This document shows, one piece after another, positions 46,907 through 57,040 of a stretch of DNA of 64,000 nt. This DNA is from Clostridia bacterium (GTDB lineage: Bacteria; Bacillota; Clostridia; Lachnospirales; Lachnospiraceae), in contig CAJTEN010000010.1 in the NCBI GenBank assembly GCA_910575245.1, forward strand, positions 1-64,000, given 5' to 3'. Position 1 is the stretch's first letter. Each line of letters starts with the position of its first letter. A program made the position numbers and the translations under genes. The notes beneath the pieces were generated by a model. It did no database searches, was not told the origin of the DNA, and saw only the letters and a program-made list of their open reading frames with translations.

Positions 46907-47527
46907 TTAAAAAATTTTTAAAACAAACTGAATGATTTCCGGATTGACATAACTTTCCAACAGACATCCAACTATGACAGCCACAATAATGCCTGCCATC
47001 TGCATTCCCTTCTTCAAATAAGTATGCTTGCCATAACCGCTATAATATTCCCGGCTGATACCACGGGAATACAGCATACGGTTAAGGCTTACCGACCAGA
47101 TAAACAATGCAGCATAGGACGGAATCAATAACAATCCCTGCGGAAAGATACCTGCTGCCATCAGAAACAGTCCCCGTATCCCGTAACGTATCACTGCCAC
47201 CGAAAGTAAACAGCCTGCCGACAATCCCATATAGCAGATATAACCGCATACCGACGGAAGGCCGACCATAGTCGTAGCCAGCAGGCCCAGTATACACACC
47301 GTGAACAGACGGTGCTTTAACACATAGCCGAACAATCCGTTTGCATCCGGAATACTGTTCTTCAACCGGACTATCATATCTGTTCCCAACAGACTATTAT
47401 TATCAATCCATGTATCGTATCCCGTATTGACGATCAAAATCCCCAGAAATAACCCAATTGTAAACAAATACACTACATAATAACCATTCTTCGGCGCTGT
47501 CTGCTGCACTCTGCTCCCCACTTTCAC
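46907..47527 (-). CDS. spoIIM: Stage II sporulation protein M
   Basis: This 206-aa membrane protein has five TM helices and the SpoIIM-type segments YVVYLFTIGLFLGILIVN at the N-terminus and FLMAAGIFPQGLLLIPSYA in the middle. SpoIIM is part of the DMP complex that drives engulfment of the forespore. It begins with GTG, with AGGA at good spacing. Its presence implies a spore-forming lineage. It lies upstream of the XerD gene with a 209-bp gap of AT-rich sequence. Confidence 0.92.
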   Translation of the reverse strand: MKVGSRVQQTAPKNGYYVVYLFTIGLFLGILIVNTGYDTWIDNNSLLGTDMIVRLKNSIPDANGLFGYVLKHRLFTVCILGLLATTMVGLPSVCGYICYMGLSAGCLLSVAVIRYGIRGLFLMAAGIFPQGLLLIPSYAALFIWSVSLNRMLYSRGISREYYSGYGKHTYLKKGMQMAGIIVAVIVGCLLESYVNPEIIQFVLKIF

Positions 47528-47643
47528 AGTATGTCCTGTCTACTATATATATGAGGACCGGAAACGGCACATACCAATAATCTCTGTCCATCCGGCAAAA
47601 AATGTACCCGCGCTCCGCGCCTAAATTCTGCAGGCACAGCTTT

Positions 47644-48183
47644 CTATTTCTTACAATATTTATTATAGTAAGCAAGCAGTGCAGAAATCGTCTTGCCGTC
47701 CTGGATCTTACAGTCATAGATCAACCGGATCAGCTCCCCAATCTCATGACTCTCCACATCCAGAAATTCATCATCATCCAAATGCTGCCTGCTCTTCTTT
47801 AAATCCGTTGCCACATAGACATCAATCTTCTCATTACAGAAAGCCACTGTCGTATAAAGAGAAATGAGCAGTTCCATCTTTCCTGCCGTATAGCCTGTCT
47901 CCTCCTCCAATTCTCTTGCCGCGGCAAGATCGGTAGGCTCCTCTGGTCCGTTCAGGCCGCCTGCCGGAATCTCAAGAGTCTCTCTTTCCAGTGCATTTCT
48001 ATACTGCCTCACCATCAGCAACCTTCCGTCCTCTTTCACAGCCACCACTGCTGCCGCGCCCTTATGTTTGATAAAATCCCATTTAGCCGTATTACCATTG
48101 GGAATCTTCATTGTATCCTGATAATAATCAATTATGGCTCCCTTGTGGATCAATTCTCTGCTGATTCTTTCATAATTATCCAT
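47644..48183 (-). CDS. Nudix hydrolase, ADP-ribose pyrophosphatase-like
   Basis: This 179-aa protein has a Nudix box (GLNGPEEPTDLAAARELEEETGY) at about residues 77-99 and resembles NudF/YqkG ADP-ribose pyrophosphatases, including the RQYRNALERETLEIPAG stretch that precedes the box. It would split ADP-ribose to AMP and ribose 5-phosphate. GGAGG lies before the ATG. It precedes spoIIM, a neighbour order also seen in other Clostridia as I recall. Confidence 0.94.
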   Translation of the reverse strand: MDNYERISRELIHKGAIIDYYQDTMKIPNGNTAKWDFIKHKGAAAVVAVKEDGRLLMVRQYRNALERETLEIPAGGLNGPEEPTDLAAARELEEETGYTAGKMELLISLYTTVAFCNEKIDVYVATDLKKSRQHLDDDEFLDVESHEIGELIRLIYDCKIQDGKTISALLAYYNKYCKK

Positions 48184-48268
48184 TGCCCTTAACCTCCGCC
48201 AATCTGTCAGTTTTAAACTTCTTATTCTATTGTATCATAACACAGCCATAAAAGTCTTATAAAATTTA

Positions 48269-48309
48269 AACGGACAGAAACATAGCCCCTGGCTATGTTT
48301 CTGTCCGTT
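48269..48309 (-). terminator. Strong terminator after the aminotransferase gene
   Basis: A perfect stem of about 18 bp (AACGGACAGAAACATAGC and its complement) with a short loop is followed on the minus strand by TTAAATTTTAT. It lies 16 bp after the aminotransferase stop. Confidence 0.9.
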
Positions 48310-48324
48310 CTCAGGATCCTGAGT

Positions 48325-49611
48325 CTACTGTGCCAGCAGCTTCTCTACACTGACAAGCTTTACGCACAATACAAACAAATCTGTTGCAGCCGCCAATTCC
48401 TCCGAATTGGGGAAAGTCGGTGCAATACGGATATTACTGTCTTTGGGATCTTTCCCATAAGGGAAGGTTGCCCCGGCGCCTGTCAGTACAACGCCTGCTT
48501 CTTTACACTTAGCCACGATTGCCTTCGCGCAGCCTTCCATAGCATCAAAGGAGATAAAATACCCTCCCCTCGGCCTTGTCCATTCTCCGATGCCAAGTCC
48601 TCCCAATTCCTTCTCCAGTACGCCAAGCACTGCCTCAAACTTAGGCCTCAGAATCGCGGCATGTTTGCGCATATGCGCCCTTAACCCCTCCACATTCTTG
48701 AAATATCTCGTATGACGAAGCTGGTTGATCTTATCATAGCCAATCGTCATAATCGACATATACTTTTTGGTCTCCTCCACATTTGCCTTAGATGACGCAA
48801 AAGCAGCGATACCGGCACCGGAAAAAGTCACTTTGGACAAGGAGCTGAATTCAAATACCATATCCGGATTCCCGGCTTTCTCACATTCACTTATTATTTC
48901 CAGAATCTCATCCTGCTCTTCTTCGTACAGATCATGAATGGAATATGCATTATCCCAATAAATACGGAAGTCTTCCGCTGCCGGCTTAAGCGCCGCAAAT
49001 CTTCTTACCGTCTTATCCGAATAGGTAATACCCTGCGGATTGGAATATTTCGGTACACACCAGATTCCTTTGACCGCCGGATCCTTTGATACGTATTCCT
49101 CTACAAGATCCATATCCGGTCCTTCGGGTGTCATGGGTATTACGATCATTTCGATTCCGAAAAACTCCGTAATGGAAAAATGTCTGTCATATCCCGGCGC
49201 CGGGCACAGGAATTTCACTTTATCCAGTTTACACCAGGGCGTGCTTCCCAACACACCGTGCGTTACACAGCGGGAAACCGTATCATACATGATGGACAGG
49301 CTGGAATTACCATATACGATCACGTTCTCTGCGGGTATTCCTCCCATCATATCGCTCATAAGATGCCTGGCTTCCGGAATTCCCTCCATCAGGCCGTAGT
49401 TTCGCGTGTCAACACCTGTCTCACATCTCATATCCGCTTTGGAATCAAGAACATCCATGATATCCATTACCATATCCAGCTGAGCCAGACCAGGTTTTCC
49501 TCTGGACATATCCAGTTTCAGCCCCTTACCCTTCGCGTCTGCGAACCGCTGGTCCAGTTCCTCTTTCAGTGAGAGAAGTTCTTCTCTGCTCATCTCATTG
49601 TATGCTTTCAT
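48325..49611 (-). CDS. Class I aminotransferase, aspartate aminotransferase-like (type Ic)
   Basis: This 428-aa PLP enzyme belongs to the aspartate/alanine aminotransferase-like group (Pfam Asp_aminotransf). Seen are LDMSRGKPGLAQLDM at the N-terminus, the PLP Asp and Tyr in YWDNAYSIHDLY, the PLP Lys region SSLSKVTFSGAG, and the substrate Arg in SNIRIAPTFP. It probably transfers amino groups between aspartate or a related amino acid and 2-oxoglutarate. The ATG at 49611 has GGAGG five to six bases upstream; the one four codons earlier overlaps that site. The gene forms its own unit, ended by a strong terminator. Confidence 0.93.
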   Translation of the reverse strand: MKAYNEMSREELLSLKEELDQRFADAKGKGLKLDMSRGKPGLAQLDMVMDIMDVLDSKADMRCETGVDTRNYGLMEGIPEARHLMSDMMGGIPAENVIVYGNSSLSIMYDTVSRCVTHGVLGSTPWCKLDKVKFLCPAPGYDRHFSITEFFGIEMIVIPMTPEGPDMDLVEEYVSKDPAVKGIWCVPKYSNPQGITYSDKTVRRFAALKPAAEDFRIYWDNAYSIHDLYEEEQDEILEIISECEKAGNPDMVFEFSSLSKVTFSGAGIAAFASSKANVEETKKYMSIMTIGYDKINQLRHTRYFKNVEGLRAHMRKHAAILRPKFEAVLGVLEKELGGLGIGEWTRPRGGYFISFDAMEGCAKAIVAKCKEAGVVLTGAGATFPYGKDPKDSNIRIAPTFPNSEELAAATDLFVLCVKLVSVEKLLAQ

Positions 49612-49824
49612 ATTAGCCTCCATTTCAAAGCGTTATCAGTTCTTATGCTCTTATTTTGTATATAGCCTGCATGATTGGATAATTGTATACAATCATACAC
49701 CGCTAAATATTCTACTACATTCTCTGCCATTTCACAAGTATGTAGATAAGACAATTTTCTTCTGAAAATCATCCCTGTTTCTGGTAATAGTGTACAGACA
49801 GCCGGCAAAAGTAAACATATGAAA

Positions 49825-49850
49825 AGCCCTGTAGATTTCTCTACAGGGCT
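49825..49850 (-). terminator. Terminator of rny
   Basis: A perfect 11-bp stem AGCCCTGTAGA / TCTACAGGGCT with a 4-nt loop is followed on the minus strand by TTTTC. It lies 9 bp after the rny stop. Confidence 0.92.
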
Positions 49851-49858
49851 ATCAAATA

Positions 49859-51406
49859 CTATTTAGCATAGTCAATGACACGGCTCTCACGGATTACATT
49901 GATCTTAATCTGTCCGGGATACTCTAACTCAGCTTCTATCTGCTTGGAAATATCCCTTGCAAGCAATACCATGTCAGAATCGTTAATCTGTTCTGGAACT
50001 ACCATAACACGAATCTCTCTACCAGCCTGAATAGCAAAAGATTTGTCTACACCTTTGAAATTGTTTGTAATGTCTTCTAATTGTTTTAGTCTTGTTGTAT
50101 ATGTTTCTAATGTCTCTCTTCTCGCACCCGGTCTTGCTGCGGAAATGGTGTCAGCCGCCTGTACAAGACATGCAATCAAAGTCTGTGGTTCCACATCGCC
50201 GTGATGCGATTCAACCGCATTGATCACTGTAGGAGATTCTTTATATTTCCTGCAGAGTTCAACACCCAGCTGGATATGGGAACCTTCCATCTCATGATCC
50301 ACTGCCTTACCGATATCATGCAGAAGTCCTGCACGCTTCGCCATCCTGACATCCAGTCCCATTTCTGCGGCCAGAAGCCCGGATAACTGTGCAACCTCAA
50401 TTGAATGCTTCAATGCATTCTGACCATAGCTGGTCCTGAATTTCATCTTACCAAGTAATCTCACAAGTTCAGGATGAATGCCGTGTACCCCTACTTCCAG
50501 GGTGGCTGCTTCACCTTCCTCCTTGATCATTACTTCCACTTCTTTCTGCGCCTTCTCAACCATTTCCTCGATTCTGGCCGGATGGATACGCCCATCCACA
50601 ATCAACTTCTCAAGCGCAATTCTTGCTACTTCCCTGCGAATCGGATCAAATCCCGATAAGATAACTGCTTCCGGCGTATCATCAATGATCAAATCTACGC
50701 CTGTCATAGTCTCAAGGGTTCTGATGTTTCGTCCCTCTCTACCGATAATCCTGCCTTTCATCTCATCGTTAGGAAGCTGTACAACAGATATCGTTGTCTC
50801 GGATACGTGATCGGCCGCACATTTCTGAATTGCCGTAACAACGTATTCTTTAGCCTTCTTATCCGCCTCTTCCTTCGCTCTGCTCTCCATCTCCTTGATC
50901 ATGACAGCAGTTTCATGTTTCACTTCATCTTCAACAATTTTCAACAAATAATCTTTTGCCTGTTCGGAGGTTAAACCAGAGATTCGTTCCAGTTCCTGTA
51001 ATCTTTGTTCGTTCAGCTTAGAGATTTCTTCGCGCTGCTTAGCCAGAGCATCTTCTCTCTGTGCCAGACTCGCTTCCTTCTTCTCAATCGCATCAGCTTT
51101 CTTATCGATGTTCTCTTCCTTCTGCTGTACGCGACGCTCATAGCGCTGTGCCTCTGCACGGCGTTCCTTGATTTCTTTGTCAAGTTCATTCTTGGTACGA
51201 ATGGACTCTTCTTTGACTTCAAGCAAGGACTCGCGCTTCTTCGTCTCCGCAGTTTTGAGAGCTTCATCAATAATTTCTCTGGCCTTCTCGTCCGCATTTC
51301 CTATCTTGGCTTCCACAACCTTCTTACGATAATTAATGGCCGCCAAAGCGGATACCGGAACAGCGATCACCAGCGTGATGAATACAGCTATCACAACATC
51401 CCACAT
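49859..51406 (-). CDS. rny: Ribonuclease Y
   Basis: This 515-aa membrane-bound endoribonuclease starts mRNA decay in Firmicutes. It has an N-terminal TM helix (about 4-24), a long coiled coil (about 30-190), a KH domain ([15 protein letters not shown]), and an HD domain with [17 protein letters not shown]. Length and domain order are canonical. GGAGG precedes the ATG. It follows the recA-recX pair but is separated by 220 bp, so a separate promoter is likely. Confidence 0.98.
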   Translation of the reverse strand: MWDVVIAVFITLVIAVPVSALAAINYRKKVVEAKIGNADEKAREIIDEALKTAETKKRESLLEVKEESIRTKNELDKEIKERRAEAQRYERRVQQKEENIDKKADAIEKKEASLAQREDALAKQREEISKLNEQRLQELERISGLTSEQAKDYLLKIVEDEVKHETAVMIKEMESRAKEEADKKAKEYVVTAIQKCAADHVSETTISVVQLPNDEMKGRIIGREGRNIRTLETMTGVDLIIDDTPEAVILSGFDPIRREVARIALEKLIVDGRIHPARIEEMVEKAQKEVEVMIKEEGEAATLEVGVHGIHPELVRLLGKMKFRTSYGQNALKHSIEVAQLSGLLAAEMGLDVRMAKRAGLLHDIGKAVDHEMEGSHIQLGVELCRKYKESPTVINAVESHHGDVEPQTLIACLVQAADTISAARPGARRETLETYTTRLKQLEDITNNFKGVDKSFAIQAGREIRVMVVPEQINDSDMVLLARDISKQIEAELEYPGQIKINVIRESRVIDYAK

Positions 51407-51626
51407 TACAGGAGCACCTCCTTATTTAGTTTTCATTGTACATAATCTATTCTAGAATACTGTTTACACGACACCATACACTCTCATCAGCATTCTATAA
51501 TTAGCAAAATTACAACACTTAAATTCTATACTGTATTTGATATTATGTCAAGTAATCTTTTACAATGAAACAGACATCACCTTCACTGAAACGTTGAAAT
51601 TTCTTTCAGAAAACAATATGCCATAA

Positions 51627-52244
51627 TCAGGAATCTGTAATAGAAAGCGCCTTCGCGATCGCATCCGCATGGAAACCCCTGCGATATAGAAATCCGTACA
51701 TTCTCTGCTGTTCCTGTCTTGTGGCTGTATCCGGACAATAATGCTTCTTTCTGAGCAGATCATCGATCATGGCGTTTTCATCCTGCTCTACCCCCAGTTC
51801 ATCCAGTTCCTCGAAGGCCTGTCTGATTACATCGCTCCTGATACCTTTCCGTGTCAGATCTGCCTCAATCCGCATTCTGCTCTTACTGCTTATATGATAT
51901 TCTATAAAATCTCTTGCATAGCGGAGGTCATCAATATATCCGTAGGATGCCACGTAGGCAATCGCCTCGTCGATGCATTCCTGCGGATAATCCCCCTGCT
52001 TTAACTTATCCTCTAACTGTCTCTGGGTATAGTCTCTCGACTGGAGAAGATTCATACAGCGCAGTTTCGCCCGTTTTGGAAGAAGCTTTGTCATGATCTC
52101 CCGGTAGTTTCCTGCAGACAGTTCCTTTTCTTCTTTAATATGATACTGGCGCAGTTCACCTTTGTATAATACAAATGCGAACTGCCCGTCTATATAAATC
52201 CGGCAGCGTGATTTCGATGCTTCGGATATTTGTGTTACGATCAT
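51627..52244 (-). CDS. recX: RecX family regulator of RecA
   Basis: This 205-aa protein has the three-helix repeats typical of RecX (YTQRQLEDKLKQGDYPQECIDEAI, YGYIDDLRYARDFI, RIEADLTRKGIRSDVIRQAF). RecX binds RecA filaments and modulates recombination. It lies 44 bp downstream of recA on the same strand, probably in the same SOS-regulated transcript. Confidence 0.94.
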   Translation of the reverse strand: MIVTQISEASKSRCRIYIDGQFAFVLYKGELRQYHIKEEKELSAGNYREIMTKLLPKRAKLRCMNLLQSRDYTQRQLEDKLKQGDYPQECIDEAIAYVASYGYIDDLRYARDFIEYHISSKSRMRIEADLTRKGIRSDVIRQAFEELDELGVEQDENAMIDDLLRKKHYCPDTATRQEQQRMYGFLYRRGFHADAIAKALSITDS

Positions 52245-52288
52245 TGCGACTCTCCGAACATAATTATCTGTGTGAATCAGGTCAGGCC

Positions 52289-53377
52289 CTACTTCTCCGT
52301 CTTAGCTTTCTCTGCCTTGGTTTTCTCCTTCTCAGCTTTCTTGCCTTCCTCAGATACCGTCTCTGCTCCTTCCGCAGAATCCGCTTCCAGATTGAACAAT
52401 TCTCTTACTTTCCGTTCTACTTCCGTACATACAGCCGGATTGTCACGCAGATACTGCTTCGCATTCTCTCTGCCCTGCCCGATCTTATTGCCTTCATAAG
52501 CATACCATGCACCGCTCTTGTTAATAATATTGTTCTCAGCCGCCAGATCCAGTATATCCCCTACAACGGAAATACCCTCTCCAAACATAATATCAAATTC
52601 GGCTTCCTTAAAGGGCGGCGCAATCTTGTTCTTAACGACCTTCACTCTTGTCCTGTTACCGATCACTTCCCCACCCTGCTTCAAGGATTCGATCCTTCTT
52701 ACATCCAAACGCACGGAAGAATAGAATTTCAACGCACGCCCTCCGGTGGTTGTCTCCGGATTGCCGAACATGACTCCCACTTTCTCTCGCAGCTGATTGA
52801 TAAAGATCACCGTACAATTGGATTTACTGATTACCGCAGTCAATTTACGCAGTGCCTGCGACATCAGACGCGCCTGCAGGCCGACATGACTGTCTCCCAT
52901 GTCGCCGTCAATCTCCGCTTTCGGAACCAGCGCTGCAACAGAATCTACTACAATGATGTCCACCGCTCCGGAACGTACCATAGTCTCTGTAATCTCCAGC
53001 GCCTGTTCACCGCAATCCGGCTGGGAAATATAAAGGTTATCAATATCCACGCCGATGTTCTTCGCATAGACAGGGTCAAGCGCATGCTCTGCATCAATAA
53101 ATCCCGCAATGCCGCCACGCTTCTGCACCTCTGCGATCATATGCAGTGTGACGGTAGTCTTACCACTGGATTCCGGCCCGTATATCTCCACGATCCTTCC
53201 CTTGGGAATACCGCCCAGCCCCAAAGCCAGGTCAAGACTTAAGGAACCTGTAGGAATGGTCTCCACATTCATCTGTACGGAAGGGTCCCCCAGCTTCATA
53301 ACGGCGCCCTTACCGAACTGCTTCTCTATCTGTACCAAAGCCGCATCCAATGCTTTTAATTTATCATCTCTCTCCAT
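52289..53377 (-). CDS. recA: Recombinase A
   Basis: This 362-aa protein has Walker [10 protein letters not shown], the MAW motif region, the loop-1 [20 protein letters not shown], and the L2 region with [19 protein letters not shown]. The C-terminus is the usual acidic and Lys-rich tail. RecA drives homologous recombination and LexA self-cleavage. The ATG at 53377 has AGGAG upstream; an in-frame ATG 18 codons earlier lies inside the LexA-box region and was rejected. The promoter has two LexA-type boxes, so the gene is expected to be SOS-induced. Confidence 0.99.
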   Translation of the reverse strand: MERDDKLKALDAALVQIEKQFGKGAVMKLGDPSVQMNVETIPTGSLSLDLALGLGGIPKGRIVEIYGPESSGKTTVTLHMIAEVQKRGGIAGFIDAEHALDPVYAKNIGVDIDNLYISQPDCGEQALEITETMVRSGAVDIIVVDSVAALVPKAEIDGDMGDSHVGLQARLMSQALRKLTAVISKSNCTVIFINQLREKVGVMFGNPETTTGGRALKFYSSVRLDVRRIESLKQGGEVIGNRTRVKVVKNKIAPPFKEAEFDIMFGEGISVVGDILDLAAENNIINKSGAWYAYEGNKIGQGRENAKQYLRDNPAVCTEVERKVRELFNLEADSAEGAETVSEEGKKAEKEKTKAEKAKTEK

Positions 53378-53400
53378 GTTCTGTTCTCCTTTTCTTTCTA

Positions 53401-53448
53401 GAACATTTGTTCTTATGCTAGAATAAAACAAATGTTCGGTTTTGTCAA
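53401..53448 (-). promoter_or_regulatory. recA promoter with LexA (DinR) boxes
   Basis: On the minus strand TTGACA (53443-53448), a 17-bp spacer and TATTCT (53420-53425) form the promoter. One box, GTTCG-type half-palindrome CGAACATTTGTTTT (53425-53438), fills the spacer. A second, perfect GAACAAATGTTC (53401-53412), lies just downstream of the -10. The Firmicutes LexA consensus is CGAACNNNNGTTCG. LexA bound at either site would block transcription. Confidence 0.88.
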
Positions 53449-53688
53449 TGCTATTTTTACTTGTAAAATAACCTTGTATGACAGTATACTATCATTTTAT
53501 GTGTCCGATTAATGACACTTCGGCCCTCCTTTCCTAAAAAATATGAAATAATGGAAATCGTGGCGAAATGCCTGACATGCATAACAGAATTCCATTTCTT
53601 CAGATGGATACAGTTTATCAAAAAAAGCAGGTGCATGCAATACTTTTCCTGTATCGCCGTTGAAATTGAAAACAATCCGAAAAATAAA
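53449..53688. other. Intergenic region between recA and blaI-like genes
   Basis: This is AT-rich sequence between two divergently arranged promoters. I see no gene, RNA or repeat here. Confidence 0.45.
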
Positions 53689-53748
53689 TTGACATTGCCA
53701 GACTATTGTGATAGTCTCTATTCAAAGAGCAGACTATTCTAATAGTCT
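53689..53748 (+). promoter_or_regulatory. blaI-type promoter with two palindromic operators
   Basis: TTGACA (53689-53694), a 17-bp spacer and TAGTCT (53712-53717) form the promoter. Two copies of an 18-bp palindrome AGACTAT-N4-ATAGTCT lie at 53700-53717, over the -10 and spacer, and at 53731-53748. Their centres are 31 bp apart, about three helical turns. They are probably the sites of the BlaI-family repressor encoded 130 bp downstream. Confidence 0.85.
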
Positions 53749-53881
53749 TTCGGTGTCTGTCCTGCAAACTGCCATTTACACTTGTGATGGCAAAGCCATC
53801 CGGGCCATTGTACAGCAGGCAGCACACCAAAGGGTTTACAACTGTTATAAGAGATATCACACTTTATGGAGGTCCGAATTT

Positions 53882-54235
53882 ATGAAGCTATTTGATTCAG
53901 AGCTGAAAGTCATGGAAGTTCTCTGGGAGCAGGGCACAAAATCCGCACGGGATATTGTGGACGTACTGTCAGAGCGTATCGGTTGGAACAAAAACACAAC
54001 CTACACAGTTATCAAAAAATGTATTGAAAAAGGCGCCATCTGCCGGGAAGAACCGGGATTTATCTGCAGGCCGCTGGTCACTAAGGACGAAGTGGCACAG
54101 AGTGAGACCGAGCATCTGATCGATAAAATGTTCGGCGGTTCCAGCGAATTGTTTTTCTCATCATTTCTAAAAAATCAGGGAATCTCGGAGGAAGAAGCCG
54201 CAAGACTTTCCCGTATGATCAAGGAGGCTAAATAA
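53882..54235 (+). CDS. BlaI/MecI family transcriptional repressor
   Basis: This 117-aa protein is a winged-helix BlaI/MecI/CopY-type repressor (LFDSELKVMEVLWEQGTKSARDIVDVLSERIGWNKNTTYTVI, residues 3-45, with the recognition helix around NKNTTYTVIKKC). Such repressors bind as dimers and are cleaved when the partner M56 protease senses a signal. The ATG has GGAGG nine bases upstream; the frame is open further upstream through the operators, but this is not coding. The next gene starts two bases after its stop, so both form one operon. Confidence 0.95.
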   Translation: MKLFDSELKVMEVLWEQGTKSARDIVDVLSERIGWNKNTTYTVIKKCIEKGAICREEPGFICRPLVTKDEVAQSETEHLIDKMFGGSSELFFSSFLKNQGISEEEAARLSRMIKEAK

Positions 54236-54236
54236 T

Positions 54237-55805
54237 ATGTTTCATTTCACAATGACCATGCCCTTATATCTCATGATGATTTCGGGAAGTATCCTGCTTC
54301 TTACCGCGCTGATCCTGCGCTTTCTGCTGAAAAATAGGCTTCCGGGCTATTTCTTCCCCATCCTGTGGGGAATGGTGCTGATCCGCTTTCTGGTTCCCTT
54401 TTCCCTAAGCAGTCCGCTCAGCCTGAAACTCTCTTCCCTTCCTGTTCCGTTCCAAACCGGTTACATGGAGGTTACGGCTTCCGAAGACCGGCTCAGTTTG
54501 ATGACTTCTGTAGCGGAAGAGGAAGGCACTTCCGTTTCTGATGCCATGGCTGTTCCGGGCGTACCGGCAGTGAGCGCTGTGGAAGAAGCAACAGGTCTGT
54601 CCATTACTGCACCCTCTCTTTATGGAAGCGTCTTCAGCAGATCCCTGATATCTGCAGTCTACCTGTTGGGAATCGCCGTGACAGCCGGCATTCTCCTCTT
54701 ACAGAAATACCGCTGTCACAGGAAGCTGAAAAACAGTCTGCTGATCGAACATAATGAAACGATCAATGCGATACTTTGCGAAATGAAGATGGCACATGTC
54801 CTTGTATACTCCAACGACGAGATTGCCTCGCCGCTGGTATGCGGCCTGCTTATGCCGCATATCTATCTGCCCACACGGATAGATTTTCAGAATCAGGAGC
54901 TTCTTCGCCATATCCTTACCCATGAGACTATGCATATCAAACGCAGGGATAACTGGATGAAAACCGTTATGCTGGCCGCACTCTGCCTTAACTGGTTTAA
55001 TCCGCTTGTCTGGGTGATGGCAGGATGCCTGGCCTCCGATTTAGAGACAGCCTGCGACGAAGCGGTGCTAAGAGCCTGCCGGGATGAGGAAGACCGGAAG
55101 AGTTATGCTTTCAGCCTGCTTGCCATGGCCGTTACCCCCAGACGCTCTTTGCTGCTCTACAGCGCCTTCTCCAGGACGGAGGTAGAGAAGAGAATTCAAC
55201 GCATTCTACGCTATCAGAAGCCCTCCGCTCTGATGCTGCTCACCGTCTTCCTGCTGCTTGCGAACAGTACCATTGCCTTCGCTACAGGAATACAGGCTCC
55301 CTTTGATTCCTATCTGAGCAGCACATGCTATTATGGAAGCGATGCCTCCCGCTGGGCCTTCAAAGTATTTCTCACCCGGGATATCGCACTCGGTGAGAAT
55401 CCCGGCCAACGTGCCGACAACACAATCCTGTCCGTCCTTAAGGCAGACACCAGCGGTGATCCTGAGCTGATAGGGGAACAGATGAAAGAAGCTCTGTCCG
55501 AAGAATTTCACGTTGAGAAAAATGCTTTTGATCCTGTCTGCACTCTCTGCATCGATGATGAAACCAAGACACAGGAATACGCCGCATGGGAGCTGACCCG
55601 TGACGAGAACGGCGTCTTCTGCTATCAGGGCGAAACAGTCCAAAGCTTTACCGACGAAATGGACCGCACTTATCAGTCCGGCATGGGCGGAACATTCGAT
55701 ATCGTTGTACAGAGAAACCGGTTCGGATACATTACCGCCGTCACGGCATCACAGGACGGAATTATCATGCGGCTTACCTCCGCCCCGGTGAAAGAGGAAC
55801 CTTAA
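54237..55805 (+). CDS. BlaR1-type M56 family membrane metallopeptidase
   Basis: This 522-aa protein has TM helices at about 10-30, 37-57, 135-155 and 332-350, and the zinc motif HETMH at 229-233 with a third ligand region in DLETACDEAVL (about 268-278). It matches the M56 protease domain of BlaR1/MecR1, which cleaves the BlaI-type repressor. After the last TM the extracellular part is only about 170 residues and shows no penicillin-binding motif (no SxxK or KTG seen), so the signal is probably not a beta-lactam. No beta-lactamase gene is adjacent. Confidence 0.92.
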   Translation: MFHFTMTMPLYLMMISGSILLLTALILRFLLKNRLPGYFFPILWGMVLIRFLVPFSLSSPLSLKLSSLPVPFQTGYMEVTASEDRLSLMTSVAEEEGTSVSDAMAVPGVPAVSAVEEATGLSITAPSLYGSVFSRSLISAVYLLGIAVTAGILLLQKYRCHRKLKNSLLIEHNETINAILCEMKMAHVLVYSNDEIASPLVCGLLMPHIYLPTRIDFQNQELLRHILTHETMHIKRRDNWMKTVMLAALCLNWFNPLVWVMAGCLASDLETACDEAVLRACRDEEDRKSYAFSLLAMAVTPRRSLLLYSAFSRTEVEKRIQRILRYQKPSALMLLTVFLLLANSTIAFATGIQAPFDSYLSSTCYYGSDASRWAFKVFLTRDIALGENPGQRADNTILSVLKADTSGDPELIGEQMKEALSEEFHVEKNAFDPVCTLCIDDETKTQEYAAWELTRDENGVFCYQGETVQSFTDEMDRTYQSGMGGTFDIVVQRNRFGYITAVTASQDGIIMRLTSAPVKEEP

Positions 55806-55819
55806 TGCTGCCGGGAAGA

Positions 55820-57040
55820 CTATTCGGTCCGCTTTCCTGTGTAATAGACAGCCGGCAGCAGCACCATCGCCAGGATCCCATACATCACAAGCAGAACCGG
55901 CACCGCGCCTGTCACTTTCCCACCCAGTGTATACAGATCAAAATAGCCCATCGCCGTTCCCACCTGCAGCAATCTGTCCGGCAGGAGTCCCAGGATCTTA
56001 CTCACTGCCGGACTCTTGATACTTCCCACAAAAGACGGCAGGAAGATCAGCACAAAAGGAACCATAACAGCCAGCACCGCCGATCTGAACCTTGCGGACA
56101 CATACATGCACAGGCCGGACATAAACAGGCAGCCGATATATCCGCCTGTCACGATCAGCAGATATTTCTGCCATACGGTAATATGGTAGAAGCATTTCCA
56201 CCCCGTGAAATCGGCCTGCACCGGACAGTTCCAGCCGTCCACGCCCAGATAGCCAAGCACAACGCCGCTGTAAAGAAGCACGGCCGCCCAGTAGATTCCC
56301 GTAACGATTCCCACACCGGCCTTCACCTTCGCCAGCACCGCCCTGTTGCGTCCGTAGAAGGATGTATAGAAGACAGCATCCGCCCGCCATGCAAACTCAC
56401 TCGAAAAAATCCCGCCGACCAGATATCCAAGAAACAGCATCGTAATCATGATAATTGTTGGCGAAAACTGAAACAACTGTACCCACCCTTTCATATAATC
56501 ATAGTAGAAAGGCGTATCCAACGTCTCATACTGTCTGATCAGCCAGGCCTTCTCTTTATCCGAAAACTGCTCTTTGGCATCCCCTTCCAGCCATTCCTGC
56601 AGAAGTCTTGTCCGGTTAGCATAGAATGCCCCGGCCTGCGACTCTGCAAGAGAATCCGCCAGATAATAGTCATAGTGCCTGAACTCTTCCGCATACGAGA
56701 AATTCAGGAGACTGCGGATTTCCATGATTCCCTGTGTCCAGCCGTAAGCAATGTTAGTTACTCTGTAATCCGGGGACATTGCTTCAGGTGTCGCACAGAT
56801 CCTCTTATTCTCTGCGATGACCTGTCTTATCTTCTCTTCATCCAGATAGCCGCTCCATTCCTTCTGGGCCGCTCTGAGCCTGGCTACTGCCCAAGGTCCT
56901 GTCTCTTTCTCTCCCGTTTCATTAACATATGCGACATTCATGGCAAACCAGCACATAACTCCTATGATCAGGGTCAGGAGAAGAAGCGCTGCCCTGCTCT
57001 TCGTCCCTGTAAATACCTTCTTAATCTCATAACAAATCAT
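55820..57040 (-). CDS. ABC transporter permease (ABC-2 type)
   Basis: This protein of about 406 aa has a first TM helix at about 18-38, a large extracellular loop of about 130 residues, and five further TM helices in the C-terminal half, the form of ABC-2 exporter permeases. The ATG at 57040 overlaps the end of the ATPase gene by 14 bp; the frame continues upstream inside that gene and is not coding. With the ATPase it should form an exporter, perhaps for a peptide or lipid. It is convergent with the M56 gene, 14 bp apart. Confidence 0.88.
   Translation of the reverse strand: MICYEIKKVFTGTKSRAALLLLTLIIGVMCWFAMNVAYVNETGEKETGPWAVARLRAAQKEWSGYLDEEKIRQVIAENKRICATPEAMSPDYRVTNIAYGWTQGIMEIRSLLNFSYAEEFRHYDYYLADSLAESQAGAFYANRTRLLQEWLEGDAKEQFSDKEKAWLIRQYETLDTPFYYDYMKGWVQLFQFSPTIIMITMLFLGYLVGGIFSSEFAWRADAVFYTSFYGRNRAVLAKVKAGVGIVTGIYWAAVLLYSGVVLGYLGVDGWNCPVQADFTGWKCFYHITVWQKYLLIVTGGYIGCLFMSGLCMYVSARFRSAVLAVMVPFVLIFLPSFVGSIKSPAVSKILGLLPDRLLQVGTAMGYFDLYTLGGKVTGAVPVLLVMYGILAMVLLPAVYYTGKRTE

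Noticed and set aside
54237..55805. Beta-lactam sensor BlaR1
   Set aside because: The protease domain matches, but no penicillin-binding domain motifs follow and no beta-lactamase gene is adjacent, so only the M56 label is kept.
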